64,000 nt of DNA from Hydractinia symbiolongicarpus (lineage: Eukaryota; Cnidaria; Hydrozoa; Anthoathecata; Hydractiniidae): assembly GCF_029227915.1 (NCBI RefSeq), contig NC_079879.1:21716501-21780500 (forward strand), given 5' to 3'. Every line of letters starts with the position of its first letter. The stretch's first letter is position 1. Shown here piece after piece: positions 12,152-22,277 of this stretch. Below the pieces are notes generated by a model that did not search any database, had not been told where the DNA came from, and was given only the letters and a program-made list of their open reading frames with translations. Both the position numbers and the translations under genes were made by a program.

Positions 12152-13243
12152 ATGAATATTTATAGCTATAACCCACTGGTAAAGTATGCCCCTAATCATG
12201 GGCGTTATCTCGAGAGACTCAAGGGCTCGGACCTTACCAAGCAGGATATCGTTGTTGATGCCAAAGGCTCGTCATTTAAAGTAAAATTCCCAGATATCTT
12301 CGTGGACTATGTTTTCCACAGTAATCCTCCGGTCAATACCTGGCAAAACCACCCCTTCGGCCTCTGGTCGACACAATTGAATTTTGCGGTATTTTGTGCT
12401 ACATCGGCATGCGGCATTTCAATGCAGCACTTTAATTCTCCATTACCCCTTGTTCGCGCTGTTTATCGATTCCATGTCTATTTCCAAATTCGAAAAATAT
12501 TAGAGGATCTTGAGGTATCGTTGCCTGGCTCTTCCCGCTTCAAGATATTGAATAACCCATTCAATAATCAATAGCTCCAGCAATTAGCACGTGAATTTGG
12601 TGTATCTTCAAATGAGCAAGAATGGAAAAATGAGAGTATTTTCAGTTCGTGGCAAGCCAAACGTAAAGATTTTCCTGGTGCGGGACCTAGTTATTTCGAC
12701 GAGGGATCATGGAGCAAATGGGTAATCGAGAAATCGATCGGCTTAACCCGTATTGGCAGTGAAAGGTTATCGCAAAGCGTAAAGTTTTACGCGTATTTGA
12801 TTCTGGAGAGCCAAGCCAACGCCCGCTCTAATATAATCGGCAGTGAGGGCTCCACGATTGATGCCCAACGACTATACTTGACGACATTCGAACAATTGGT
12901 GATTAGACCTACGTCGCTGGGTAGGGATATCAGTGAATTCAAGAATGTACTTAGATATGCGAGATCCAAGGTAGACTTACATGATCCCCTCAGATATGAA
13001 CCTGAGGATCGGAAATGTGCAAGGATTTAACAACAAGATCCTGATCAGTCAGGACCATTTCAAAATTGGTATCAATCTTAATATTAACGCTCCGCATACT
13101 GTTACCATACCAAGGAAGCAGGTACATGATATACCCCTCCCTCCACCATCCTCCGAGGAAGCTGCTGTTCACAAGGATGCCAAAGCCACGCTGGTTATGG
13201 TAGATGTAGGACTTATTCTCGCTTTCATCTGGATGAAGAAATA
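12152..13243 (+). pseudogene. Polinton-associated protein of unknown function, broken
   Basis: A frame starting at ATG 12152 (MNIYSYNPLVKY) runs to an in-frame TAG at 12572-12574, continues open in the same frame to about 12980, then shifts by one base and stays open to 13243. Reading through gives roughly 360 residues. A hydrophobic Ala/Cys-rich stretch occurs around residue 85, followed by a conserved-looking PLVRAVYRFHVYFQIR block, and a second hydrophobic segment ends the protein (VDVGLILAFIWMKK). I recall similar proteins beside Polinton capsid genes in cnidarians, but no function is established. By position it could be a minor structural protein. It is a pseudogene in this copy. Confidence 0.6.
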
Positions 13244-13275
13244 GGTCTAATGTGTTTTTTCAACATACTAGACTC

Positions 13276-14841
13276 TCAGTGCGATTTACTCTTACTCCCC
13301 CTGTTACTTACATACGCAACAACAATACCCACGGCTCCCACAATCGCTAAATAGAGGTGCTTCGCTACATATTCGACAACTCTTGCGGCAACTCTGAAAA
13401 AGAACGACACCACGCTGCCAATGATCCCTGGTAATGCGGCCCCAGCCTTGCCTGCTAGATACTTCAGGAATTTACCCAGTCTCTCCAGCTGCTTTTGTAC
13501 GAAACCTTTGGTACCACCACTTCCTCCCGCACCAGCTGCAGCCCCACTACCTCCCGTGAGTGCTAGGACCAGGGTGAATATCATTAAGCCAACAGCTCAT
13601 ACGATGCTTGCTATAGTTATCCCTTGCTCTTTGAAGACAATGCTTAGCTTTCTCGTAGAGAGATGTCATCTCCAGCGATCTTCATGAGGGTCTCCTTAAT
13701 CGTCTTCAGCTGATTATGGATTCTAGAGAGACCATGTTCTTCTATTGCCGCCTTTCGATCATCCTTTAGCTTTTCACGATCTTCCTTGGCCTTATCGAGG
13801 TCCTCATCCCAAATATTTTGTTGCTCCTCTGATACGTCGGACCCAGCCTTCTTCGCCTCAAGCCTCTTGATCTTGTCATCTGCCTTGGAAAGCTCGCCAT
13901 CGTAGTAGATCATCTTACTTTTCACGTTATTCAAGTCGTCCTGGAGCGTTCTAACATAGAAATGAAGCTTTCTTCTTTCGCGTTCATCAAAAGCTTCGGT
14001 AAAGGAAGTATCCTCCATAAGGCTCTTCGTGTCATCGAGCACGTTCTCGAGTAGCGGCAACATTTCGATGTCATCAGCCTTTTCATTGACATTATCCAAT
14101 TCGTTAGCTAGTTGCTGAGCCATTGCTTTGCCTTTGTTTGGTGTTGTGGCATTTGTAAACCCTATGGCCCACAAGTGCTTTACGCCAAACACCGTCCGTA
14201 GCACGCCAACAGTTTTAAATGTACCATCCTTATTTGTAAGCGCTATATCCTTGTCTATACCTTTGTAGATGAGCTGATTACCTTGTAGTTTGAACCTGTC
14301 GTAATGCTTAGCGTTAGGCTGCTGCTCCAGCCCCTCACTTAGGTGTTTGTAAAGCGAGTGATAACCGACTGATAGCCTTGTGGTAGAGCGTTCGCTTTCA
14401 GTGCGGGAGGTCTTGGGTTCAAACTCCGGCCGAGTCATGCCAGAGACTATAAAAGTGTGAATCCATCCTTTCTGCTTAGCGCTCAGCATGAGAATAAGAT
14501 TGATATCTTAGGCGGTTCTCTAGTTGAGCGATTGCTGTGCTTCCACGACTTTCGTAGCTCAAATGGGAGCTTTAAATGCGCTAGGACCCCCTTCGCAGGA
14601 CCCTCGTTGATAGCAGTACCAATAGGAACTGAAGAGGCCATCCTGGGTAAATAATACCCTTTCCTTTGACCACCTCCCACCTATGATCCTCTAGGCTATC
14701 GCCTGTGGTTGCACTACTAGTCCCAGGGGGCTCTTCTGTTGTGGAGCTGGGGAGGTTGTCAGGCCTACTAAACTCCTCAGACTCCTCTTGGATATCTTCC
14801 TCTGGCGTAAAGTCATCTTCATATCCCGGATTATCTGTCAT
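13276..14841 (-). pseudogene. Polinton coiled-coil plus membrane protein, split by a SINE
   Basis: Three minus-strand pieces look like one gene of about 420 residues. The N-terminal piece (from ATG 14841) is acidic and disordered. The middle (about 14350-13644) has a compact domain and then a long Lys/Glu/Asp coiled coil. The C-terminal piece (13584-13276) has a hydrophobic segment, a Gly/Ala-rich linker, a basic amphipathic helix with AGKAGAALPGIIGSVV, and a final membrane segment. A SINE (about 14360-14655) separates the first two pieces. A one-base frameshift near 13650 and an in-frame TGA near 13598 separate the last two. Such membrane-anchored coiled-coil proteins recur in cnidarian Polintons. 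A virion or membrane role would be a guess. Confidence 0.6.
14360..14655 (+). mobile_element. tRNA-derived SINE inserted in a Polinton gene
   Basis: The head carries box A (TGTGGTAGAGCG near 14379) and box B (GGTTCAAACTCC near 14420). The following stretch (GAGTCATGCCAGAGAC, then TTTCTGCTTAGCGCTCAGCA) is the type of conserved core seen in tRNA-derived SINEs of many marine invertebrates. It ends in a GGGTAAATAATA tail. It interrupts the coiled-coil/membrane gene on the opposite strand. Exact ends and the target duplication could not be fixed. Confidence 0.7.
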
Positions 14842-14958
14842 TTATTTCACTCCCATAACGCTACTAATAAATGTACGGAACTATCTTAGATCCGCATAAG
14901 GAATTGAAAATCATGTATGGGATGAAAGGCAAAAGGCAAGAGAGTAAAGGTATATCAC

Positions 14959-16096
14959 GTGCCATCCACAATCAATCAAAATGAAGAACTCTACGTGGAC
15001 ATACCCAACCTTGGGGAGAACGACGTGATTTTCCCCGGCTCAGTCAAACTCCTCTTTGACTTGGAGCTTACGGGTACCAATACCAAGCGTGCAATTGTAA
15101 GCAGTATAGGCAAGGCCCTGGTACGGGGCTTAAGGGTTACGTTGAATGGTAATGAAATACAAAACATACAAGATTACAACGTGTTCGCGACGTATAGGGA
15201 TTTGTGACTGCCAAAATTTGATAGGGACAATAACTGAATTCTAGAAGGCATCAATCCAAACGATGGGACCATTCGGAGTTTACAGGTCAAAGCCAGCGAC
15301 CATGTTGGTAATAACGAAGAAAAGGCGATCGTTGAGGTCTACGGCAGCACATGTTGTATTCCTATCGGCAAGATGTTCGAGTTGACGAGGGATCTCCCCT
15401 TCTACCAGGCTGAAATCCATGATCGATTACCTTTTGTCTTGCATTTTGCGAGATACGATCAGGTCATCAAAGATGCTGGGGTAGCGGTATCTGGAAGCAC
15501 TGCGGCCAAGGCGACCGATGCTGCCTACAAAATCAACAATATCTCGCTAGAATTCGACAAGGTGACAAAAAAAGACCTCGCAAGTGCTATGATGTCGCGA
15601 TACAGTCGTCTCGCCCTACCCTATGAGCGTTTACTCCGCAGCAAGGTTGTGACTATGAAGAAAAGTGACACCTCCTATAATCTACAATTGGATAACCCTG
15701 GTCAAGGCATATGCTGGTAACAACGAAAAATTTTACAATCCTGGCATATCGTTGGTCAGTGTCACTATCGAAGGAGAGCCCAATCAACTCTTTTCCCACG
15801 CCATGTTGCCAAAGGACCACCTAGAGCAAGTAGCAGGGCTCTTCGGATCCCATGACTCGATCGTGACCATCAGTCAATTCTTTACGGAAAGATACGCTTT
15901 GTGGATCGACTTCCGAAGCAGTCTGTACCAGACCCTACACGGTAGCGAAAGGCCTCTGGAAAGATTGTCTGACGGCATAACCCTGCATATGACGAAAAAA
16001 GCGGACGGCAATGAAGATATTAGGTGCTACGTGTACTTACTCCAAGATGCACAATTGAATATCCTCGGCGGTAGGTTTCATTCAGTAGAATATTAA
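14959..16096 (+). pseudogene. Polinton major capsid protein (double jelly-roll type), broken
   Basis: Continuous similarity to Polinton/adintovirus major capsid proteins runs across this interval. Recognisable parts are an IPNLGENDVIFPG strand near the N-terminus, then LVRGLRVTLNGNEI, an IHDRLPFVLHFARYD block, the SRLALPYERLL segment and the C-terminal YALWIDFRSSL...LHGSERPL region. The frame is interrupted by two in-frame TGA codons (15205-15207 and about 15232) and a one-base shift near 15690-15715. No good ATG remains: the open frame begins with GTG at 14959, so the original start is probably upstream and lost. The next gene starts 43 bases after its stop, in the same direction. Confidence 0.75.
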
Positions 16097-16139
16097 AAGC
16101 ATAATTTGTTTTTGTAGGTCTTGGATCTATACAAAATAA

Positions 16140-16538
16140 ATGGCAAGCATAGCAGTACTCGCAGGTGGAGCAATAATTAATGCCCTCGCGTTTTCAGGAA
16201 GTAACTTCTTATTCAGCAAACTCTCAGGCCACGGTGAAGAAGAGCACAAAAGACACGATAAAGCGATTGAACAACTCCAAGCCGCTCAGGCGCAGTGGGT
16301 GCGGGATCGTCAAGCGAAGATCGATTGGTACAATAGACGACGGGAGGAACAAAGGCAAGCTGGGGAGAGTCTCAAGGAGCTAGACAAGGGAATGCGGGAG
16401 TATTTCATTGCAACCATAGAGAAGGCCCCAAAGCTCTCAGATTTTTACACACCTAGCAAAGGCCAAAAAGACGGTGAATTTGCTTTTATAGTGGGATCAT
16501 TGGCCTTGTTCGGCCTTGCGGCTTACAAATGGGCATAG
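16140..16538 (+). CDS. Small Polinton membrane/helical protein
   Basis: An intact 132-residue frame from ATG 16140. Residues 1-28 are hydrophobic (SIAVLAGGAIINALAF), the middle is a strongly charged helix (HKRHDKAIEQLQ, then RDRQAKIDWYNRRREEQR), and the C-terminus is a second membrane segment (FAFIVGSLALFGLAAYKWA). Two terminal membrane anchors around a charged helix are compatible with a virion membrane or internal structural protein, but no function is known. It lies directly after the capsid gene and before the integrase remnant, all on the plus strand, and is one of the few unbroken frames in the element. Confidence 0.65.
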   Translation: MASIAVLAGGAIINALAFSGSNFLFSKLSGHGEEEHKRHDKAIEQLQAAQAQWVRDRQAKIDWYNRRREEQRQAGESLKELDKGMREYFIATIEKAPKLSDFYTPSKGQKDGEFAFIVGSLALFGLAAYKWA

Positions 16539-16566
16539 ATATATGTTTTTGGACATCTAATAAAAG

Positions 16567-16731
16567 ATGTCGAAAACAAAAGCACATATCATTACCGGGG
16601 AGGAAGCTGAAAAGCTAAGTCAAATCTACTATTCTCCAGAAAATCTCTGGACTGGACGGAAAGCGATCAAACTGCTCGCTGAAAACTCTGGCCTCTTAAA
16701 AAAGAGAGTTGCACTGGCTGAGTCACGATAA
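16567..16731 (+). pseudogene. Polinton integrase, N-terminal remnant
   Basis: Only 54 codons from ATG 16567. The segment LSQIYYSPENLWTGRKAIKL matches the start of retroviral-type Polinton integrases, which begin with a YY(D/N/S)P...G...L helical region. After a one-base shift at about 16717 another short piece (WLSHDKLYG) can be read, and then similarity ends. The DDE catalytic core and the chromodomain-like C-terminus seen in complete Polinton integrases are missing. The next 40 bases lead straight into the opposite-strand BRO-N gene, so the rest was deleted. This copy could not integrate itself. Confidence 0.65.
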
Positions 16732-16771
16732 ATTATATGGAAGTTAACAATTGAAGTGGTCACGAAAGCAT

Positions 16772-17567
16772 CTAATCTTCTAATGCCGGATCACCCAGGT
16801 CGTATAAGTCGTCTCTGGTAAGGTCAATAAGCCGGAAGTGGCACATATAGCGCTCTATATGTCCTTTCTCTTCAAACCGATTAAAGGCATGCATGCCATT
16901 TGCATTATCAATAACAACGATTTCTTCCGAATCAGGAAATTGAACACTGATCCATCTCCTTTTCTTTAAAATACCACGCCTTTGAACGCGTGCGCAATAG
17001 TATGGAAGATGGTGGTACTTTTCATCTTCCGGTGTAGTATGTTTACGAAAAATCATAATAACATTATCCTTGCATGGATTATACGCATGTGGTACATATC
17101 TTTGACGGATTCCTACAATTTCCAATGTTTGGAGATCAAGCTGGTGTTCTCTCTCATGAAGATCCTCCTGAAGGTTTGCTATAGTTAAGTCCCTATCCTT
17201 CAGGTCATCGCTGAGTATTGCAAGAGCTTGATGATGCTCTTTGATGGTTTCTTGTAATTTTTCAATGCCTTTCGCCGCAAGCCATCTCATAATTTCAAAA
17301 GCCCTTGGTTTTCTTAATTGTACACAAATCTCAAGAGCACCGTCCAAAGTGAGGATTTTTAGTTTCCTCTGGCCCGGCATGGTATGCCGGGTCCTGAGCA
17401 TTTAGCTCCATACGCGTCTTCTCCGCTATATTAAGCGCTCTACAGGATGTTCTTATATCCACAATACCCAAGAACTTTCCAAGATCTGCACGTTTAAAAA
17501 GAGGCTGATTTTGCACATCGAATAGAGTTTCGATGGCCCCAGCGGGCAAAGGGTTTAAATTCAACAA
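16772..17567 (-). pseudogene. BRO-N domain protein with viral-type C-terminal domain, frameshifted
   Basis: Two overlapping minus-strand frames join by a single shift between 17401 and 17331. The first (from ATG 17567) has LFDVQNQPLFKRADLGKFLG, the opening of a BRO-N/antirepressor DNA-binding domain. The second supplies its end (LTLDGALEICVQLRKPRAFE), a central coiled coil (IANLQEDLHEREHQLDL) and a C-terminal domain with YYCARVQRRG and a NGMHAFNRFEEKG block, resembling the region that follows BRO-N or KilA-N in large DNA viruses (DUF3627-like). BRO proteins bind DNA and probably regulate viral or host transcription. The C-terminal family name is from memory and needs a profile search. Confidence 0.65.
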
Positions 17568-17585
17568 GACAAGACATTTTATTAT

Positions 17586-17783
17586 TTACATTACTCCAAC
17601 CGGGGTCACAAGGAGTAGGACGGTTATGAAAAAATACTTGGTATTCCTATGTATTCTTTCTCTCTCCAGAACATCACGAAGCTCCTCCTGGAGGGCCTCT
17701 AATTGAGATTCGATATAAGAGATGCGATCAGGCTCTTCATGACAAGCTTTCAACTGATTTTCTAAAGTTCTGACGTATGACAT
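17586..17783 (-). CDS. Small coiled-coil, membrane-anchored Polinton protein
   Basis: A 65-residue intact frame: a Glu/Leu-rich coiled coil (YIESQLEALQEELRDVLERE) followed by a C-terminal membrane segment (YFFITVLLLVTPVGVM). It lies between the BRO-N gene and the ATPase on the same strand with very short gaps (18 and 6 bases), which fits a compact viral transcription block. No function is known. Confidence 0.5.
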   Translation of the reverse strand: MSYVRTLENQLKACHEEPDRISYIESQLEALQEELRDVLERERIHRNTKYFFITVLLLVTPVGVM

Positions 17784-17789
17784 GTTTAT

Positions 17790-18371
17790 TTATTCCAATA
17801 TACTCCAATTTCTAGGGTGCTCGAGTCGAATATACAAACACACGTGCTTAGACTTTTTGAGTTGATTTTTAATGGTGTCCCAATCATCTATAAGGTTGGT
17901 TTCTTCATCAATCAGCTTCATATCAGATCGTTCACTAGGGTACCACATAAATAGTTGCTTTTTCTGTCGGCGGAGGTTCTTCGGTAAAGCGGTATAACTC
18001 TGAGTTAACAACCATAAGCTGTGCTTTCAATGTCTCCCGCTGATAGCTAACTCGAGCAAGGGTTGCCTTTTTTTGTCGAGAGATTCATCAGAGATGACGT
18101 CGTCAATTATAAAGAGCGTGTCTTTACCTGCCAGAAGGTTTGAAAATTTGCTTATCCAATAGAACAGCTGGTCACCTGGCACATAGTCATCCTTCCAAAG
18201 CGATGCTCTATCAAGGTAAGTGGTGTTCCACCTGAGAGTAGGACACAAAATTATGATGTTTTGGAAATGGTGTCAGTATTCATGCTCCAAAAGATCGAGA
18301 AATCTTTGCGTTTTTCCACAAGAAGTAGGGCCTGTAAAGATAGCTGTATGGGGTTCTTTAACAAAATTCAT
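17790..18371 (-). pseudogene. A32/FtsK-type genome-packaging ATPase, two in-frame TGA stops
   Basis: From ATG 18371 one frame runs 194 codons to the stop at 17790, with no length-changing mutation but two internal TGA codons (one just after LLEHEY, near 18277; one at 18027-18029 after ELAISGRH). Walker A is GPTSCGKT, Walker B is DTLFIIDDV, and the sensor-like LLTQSYTALPKNLRRQ block is characteristic of poxvirus A32-like packaging ATPases in Polintons and virophages, which pump DNA into capsids. Because the frame is otherwise unbroken, inactivation looks recent. Both stops fit C-to-T change at CpG (CGA to TGA), an inference. Confidence 0.85.
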
Positions 18372-18464
18372 GTTTGTTAATAACAAATATGAACCTGTGG
18401 GCGCCTATTCTGTGATAAAGCGGTTACCCTTTGATATACACAAATTTTTCGCTGGATTATTATT

Positions 18465-18647
18465 CTATTTTGGAGGCATCATGGAACGCTTATACCATCC
18501 TTGTTTTATTGCGTAATCGTCAAATAAGATCGCACCAGTCATATATCCAGCGAGTTTAAGCACATCCTCCAGATCCATTTTCGCGCCTGGTCGAGAAACA
18601 CCCAATGCTTTTTTAGCACCCAGCGCTAGTAGGATAGTATATGATAC
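18465..18647 (-). pseudogene. Small Polinton membrane-type protein, N-terminus deleted
   Basis: The minus-strand frame is open from a stop at 18651-18653 down to TAG at 18465, without an ATG. It reads LLALGAKKALGVSRPGAKMD and then EDVLKLAGYMTGAILFDDYA, resembling small hydrophobic Polinton proteins found next to the packaging ATPase. Its upstream end meets the truncated polymerase in a different frame, so it appears to be the downstream side of a deletion. Confidence 0.45.
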
Positions 18648-21600
18648 TAATCATCATCACTCCCAACAGCTTCCTGGTACCCGGGATACGTTTTCGCCCG
18701 GTCTTGTTTAAATAATCGAGCATATGCTGAGGAATTTGATTGTCAGCGATCTCTCTAACTACAAATAACGGGGAAATTTCACTGAATTTTTTGTACAACT
18801 CAGTAGGCACTTCAATGTCAACTTGGGCAAACCCGAAGAGCGATTCATCAAGAATATCTCGCACCAGATCATCTAATTCTTCAGCAGGGTCTGCCCTTTT
18901 TATCAACTTCTCCTTACCACAAGGAAAATCTTGTAGCAGAGTGCTTGGATAGAGCATGTTCGCATCATAGCCCAGTATAGTCTTGCACTTTTTCGGTTCG
19001 TTATAAATATGCGATCTGATACCCGTCACATTACTCTCATGGTACCTACAAAATACGATAGCTGGGCCACCTACCATGCCTGTTTGGAGGAGTGCATAGG
19101 CCTCGTTCTTTGTACATATTGTACAAGCGTTTTGAACCTGTTTACAATCCTCGCATCGGGCTTTGGTGCAACGAGCCTCACATTTATGCTTACAGGGATC
19201 ACCCGGGGCATAAAGCTTTATATCTGGGTTCAACTGCAGAGACTTGTTCAGAACGTACGCATTGACACACCCGGGATGCTAACAGCATCTTTCAAAATGT
19301 CAATTTCATCCTCGTAGTATGTATTGCGGGTTTTGTCGACGGCCTCGATAAATGGTATTACGTCCGCCATATTGTATTCGGCTAACCAATCCAGCATCGT
19401 GACGCATTCTCTTTTAAAAAACTCATTTCTAAACGTCTGGTAATTTTCGGGTGATAGGGTGTTTTTACTACTGAGAGTGCTATAAAACGCCTCATGATCG
19501 ACTGGGCCTCGATGTTTCAACTTTTCGTAGCATGTTAGCCACTCGTATGGAAACACGAGCTTCTCGAGATTGCAATCCAGCGATTTGCACCATCTTTCAT
19601 AATTCAAGCCTGGTGCGAGAAATTATTAATATCGATAAATTTGAACCTCGAGGTGATTAGAAACATGTAATCATTATCCTTTTTCGCTACTTTGATATTA
19701 TCATCATCTGCAATTCGTTCTACAAAATATCTCTTTATCATGTTGATATCGTACTTGCCACTGTTAAAGCCTATCACTGTCACTTGATTTATCCATTCGT
19801 ACCAAGCATTTTGAGTTTGTTCCGGGAGCATATCGAAATCATCCGGCTTGGAATATATCTTTTCAACTTCTTTAACAATCCGTATCTGTCTCTGCTCTAT
19901 TTGCTCGACGAATTTTTGCACAAGCACCTTTGGGTCTTCATTCATGATGAAGGTAGGATGTTCTTGTAGGCTATCGTGGATGGCTACGCTGATGGGTATA
20001 TGCTCTGATATATATGTTAGATAAGACGCTTGCTGCTGGTTCAATGGTGCAAGGAGAGCCTCGAAATCAAAGACAATGAAGTGGGGATATGGTCGAAATG
20101 TTTTCTTGAATACCCTCTTAACCTTGGGAGAATTTTCACACTCCCATGCAGTGACAAGATTGTAGCCGAGTTTCCGAATGTGATCCTCTTTGAATTTGGT
20201 GAAATTAAAATTATTTTTATCCACGTTGGTTTTATTAGGCTGACATGGGCATCCATGCCATTTGCAGCCGTGGTATTCGTATACTGTTTTTGTCTGAGGA
20301 TCAAACCCATCAATTTTGTATAGAGCCTTACTGCCGTCGCGTATCACACGTTCTCCCCCATGCCCACAAAGAGCATGATGTATATGCCTACCTGTTTGCT
20401 TTGACATGGCTTCAATCCATTGGCATGCCGCGTAACTGAAACACTTATCGGGATAAAATACCTTTTCAGAGCTACTCTGCATGCGCTCAATCCTATCACC
20501 TTTGCAAATTATCTTGGTCTTGATACCTTCGCATTCATTCTGTTTATGCCGTGTGAGGTTCTCCGATCTGTTGAATCTTTGTGTACAAACCTCGCTTTCC
20601 CAATGCTGCGTTATGAGCTCCATTTTCTTGATATAAAAACAGTGACCACCTAACATACCAATGTTGATCGTATCAAAGTCTATTTTGTATTGGCCTTGTC
20701 CAAATACGAGACGCCATGAGGCCTTATTGTTGTTATCTTTTGGTGCAAATACCCTTATGTTAATCTTGAATCGTTTGGCAATACCCTACAAATCCACTAG
20801 CCTCGTGGCACGTACCTCTTCCCTCTTTAATTTCATAGTATTCACGAGCTAATTTTAGGGCCGTTTTTGTGAGGAACTCTGTCCCTCTCCCTTACAGCTA
20901 AGCATCTCCAAAAGCATAGATTGTCCGTTCTAGCATCTTCGCCGTCCATGGCATAGATACATCTTTTTCCGCGCAACCAATCAGGTAGGGGTCCACATCC
21001 AAGTAGTGGTTCCCTCGTAGAAATTATTTTGATCTGAACGTGCTTGAATATTATTTTACCTTCATATGCACCTGGTGCTTCAATAGTTCTATCTGGTGGT
21101 AAGTAGGCTTTCGTCCAAAATTCGGCATCTTCCAGATCCAGGCGCTTCATCTCGCATTCATCCATAAAAGCCTCGATTTCAGCCATGCTTGATATTGACT
21201 TGCTCTTTGTCTTGTGGTAATTGGCCACATCGCCACCGCCTCTGTAAATCTCACAGCTAAAGCTGTATATTACCTTCACGCGCATATCCACGTGTGATGT
21301 TATTTTTCGCATAATGGTATCTGTCAATGGCTGGTTAAGGTTTTTGTTGAACCGCCATGTCTTGACGCGGTTCCCCTCTTCTATCACTTCCGCGTCATCA
21401 TTAAAAATGTTCTGAATATCCTCGATTACCTCTGAGTTCGTGGCCTGCTTCGATTCTTTCCCGATCATGTGTTTGAGGTCCCCAATTCCTTGATATTCAT
21501 CTTCGATGGTGACCCGTTGGATCTCATCGTGGAGAGTTGGTGTTCCTGAAAATTGATCCCTGACTTTGTTATAATAGTGACTAACGGTATCCCGAACGCT

Positions 21601-21693
21601 CCTTAGTTGCTTAGCGAGAGCTTCACGAGTTGCCGCTACTGGTGCCGACACGGTATTATATAGTTTACTTATTGCATTTTTGAACCAACTCAT
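18613..21693 (-). pseudogene. polB: Protein-primed DNA polymerase B, truncated and frameshifted
   Basis: Starts at ATG 21693 and can be followed through at least three frameshifts and a stop (about 20840-20660, 19607-19625, 19240). Order: an N-terminal helical region, the PLLGCGPLPDWLRGKRCIYA block typical of Polinton polymerases, LGGHCFYIKK with a Cys/His finger, an HGCKWHGCPC motif, exonuclease motif I (FIVFDFEAL), exonuclease motif II (VIGFNSGKYDINM), and polymerase motif A (ILGYDANMLYPSTLL). Similarity stops near 18650; motifs B and C (including the YxDTDS-type metal site) are missing. The family replicates its own genome from a protein primer. This copy cannot be active. Confidence 0.88.
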
Positions 21694-21913
21694 GCTTTAT
21701 TATATACAGATTTTCTTTTCAACCAGAAAATTTTGTTTGGTCAGGGATTGAATATTTTGGGAATTTTCCTTACTCATATTTTGTATGATTTAGTGTATGA
21801 CGTCATATGTTGTTTATGTCATTTAATATTATTTTGTGTTGCTTATTGGCATTTATATTCTGTATTATTATGATTTCACGTATGCTTGATGACGTCATAT
21901 GATTTTGTTTTTT

Positions 21914-22045
21914 TTACTTGTTTTTGGGATGAGGTGGTGGTGGAAATGGTGAAAGCGGGGTTTTTGGGGGTAAAGGTGTAGGAGGAAATAAACGTACTTT
22001 TTCAATGATATAACCAATCGAAATACCTTTTTCGGTTTTGCTCAT
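21914..22045 (-). CDS. Proline-rich 43-residue peptide
   Basis: A complete small frame, ATG at 22045 and TAA at 21914. The first 20 residues are ordinary (MSKTEKGISIGYIIEKVRLF); the rest is Pro-rich with PLPP and PFPPPP runs. It starts 23 bases after the end of the Cys-rich gene and precedes the polymerase on the same strand. The Pro-rich coding part is repeated, without its N-terminus, at about 22476-22561. Pro-rich peptides commonly bind SH3 or WW domains, but no role can be assigned. Confidence 0.45.
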   Translation of the reverse strand: MSKTEKGISIGYIIEKVRLFPPTPLPPKTPLSPFPPPPHPKNK

Positions 22046-22067
22046 CCCTGTAAGCGTTCTTGAGCAG

Positions 22068-22277
22068 TCACTCGATACAATTTGTGCTAAATCTTGGGCT
22101 GTTTATGTTCATTATCCTATACTCGAAATCAAATTTAAGCTCCCCGCAACAGGGGCACATTTTACCATTACCATATTTTTTCCGACGTTCTTCGAGGGCG
22201 GCAGCTTGTCTAGCCTCGAGGCACCAGATGCAGGATTTTTTCCTCTGCCCATCATCCTTAAGTCCGAATTTATCCAT
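22068..22277 (-). CDS. Small Cys-rich (zinc-ribbon-like) Polinton protein
   Basis: A 69-residue intact frame from ATG 22277. Two CxxC knuckles, SCIWCLEAR at about residues 15-19 and MCPCCGELKFDF at about 40-45, are separated by a charged helix rich in Ala, Glu and Arg. That spacing is compatible with one zinc site. It sits at the right end of the element on the strand of the polymerase. A nucleic-acid-binding role is inference. Confidence 0.5.
   Translation of the reverse strand: MDKFGLKDDGQRKKSCIWCLEARQAAALEERRKKYGNGKMCPCCGELKFDFEYRIMNINSPRFSTNCIE

Noticed and set aside
14360-14440. A functional tRNA gene
   Set aside because: Box A and box B are present but no proper acceptor or anticodon stems can be drawn, and the SINE-type core and tail follow directly.
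15200-18290. TGA read as an amino acid (alternative code) in the Polinton genes
   Set aside because: TAG stops and frameshifts occur in the same element, and the host genes (for example RIOX2) use TGA as the terminal stop, so these are inactivating mutations.
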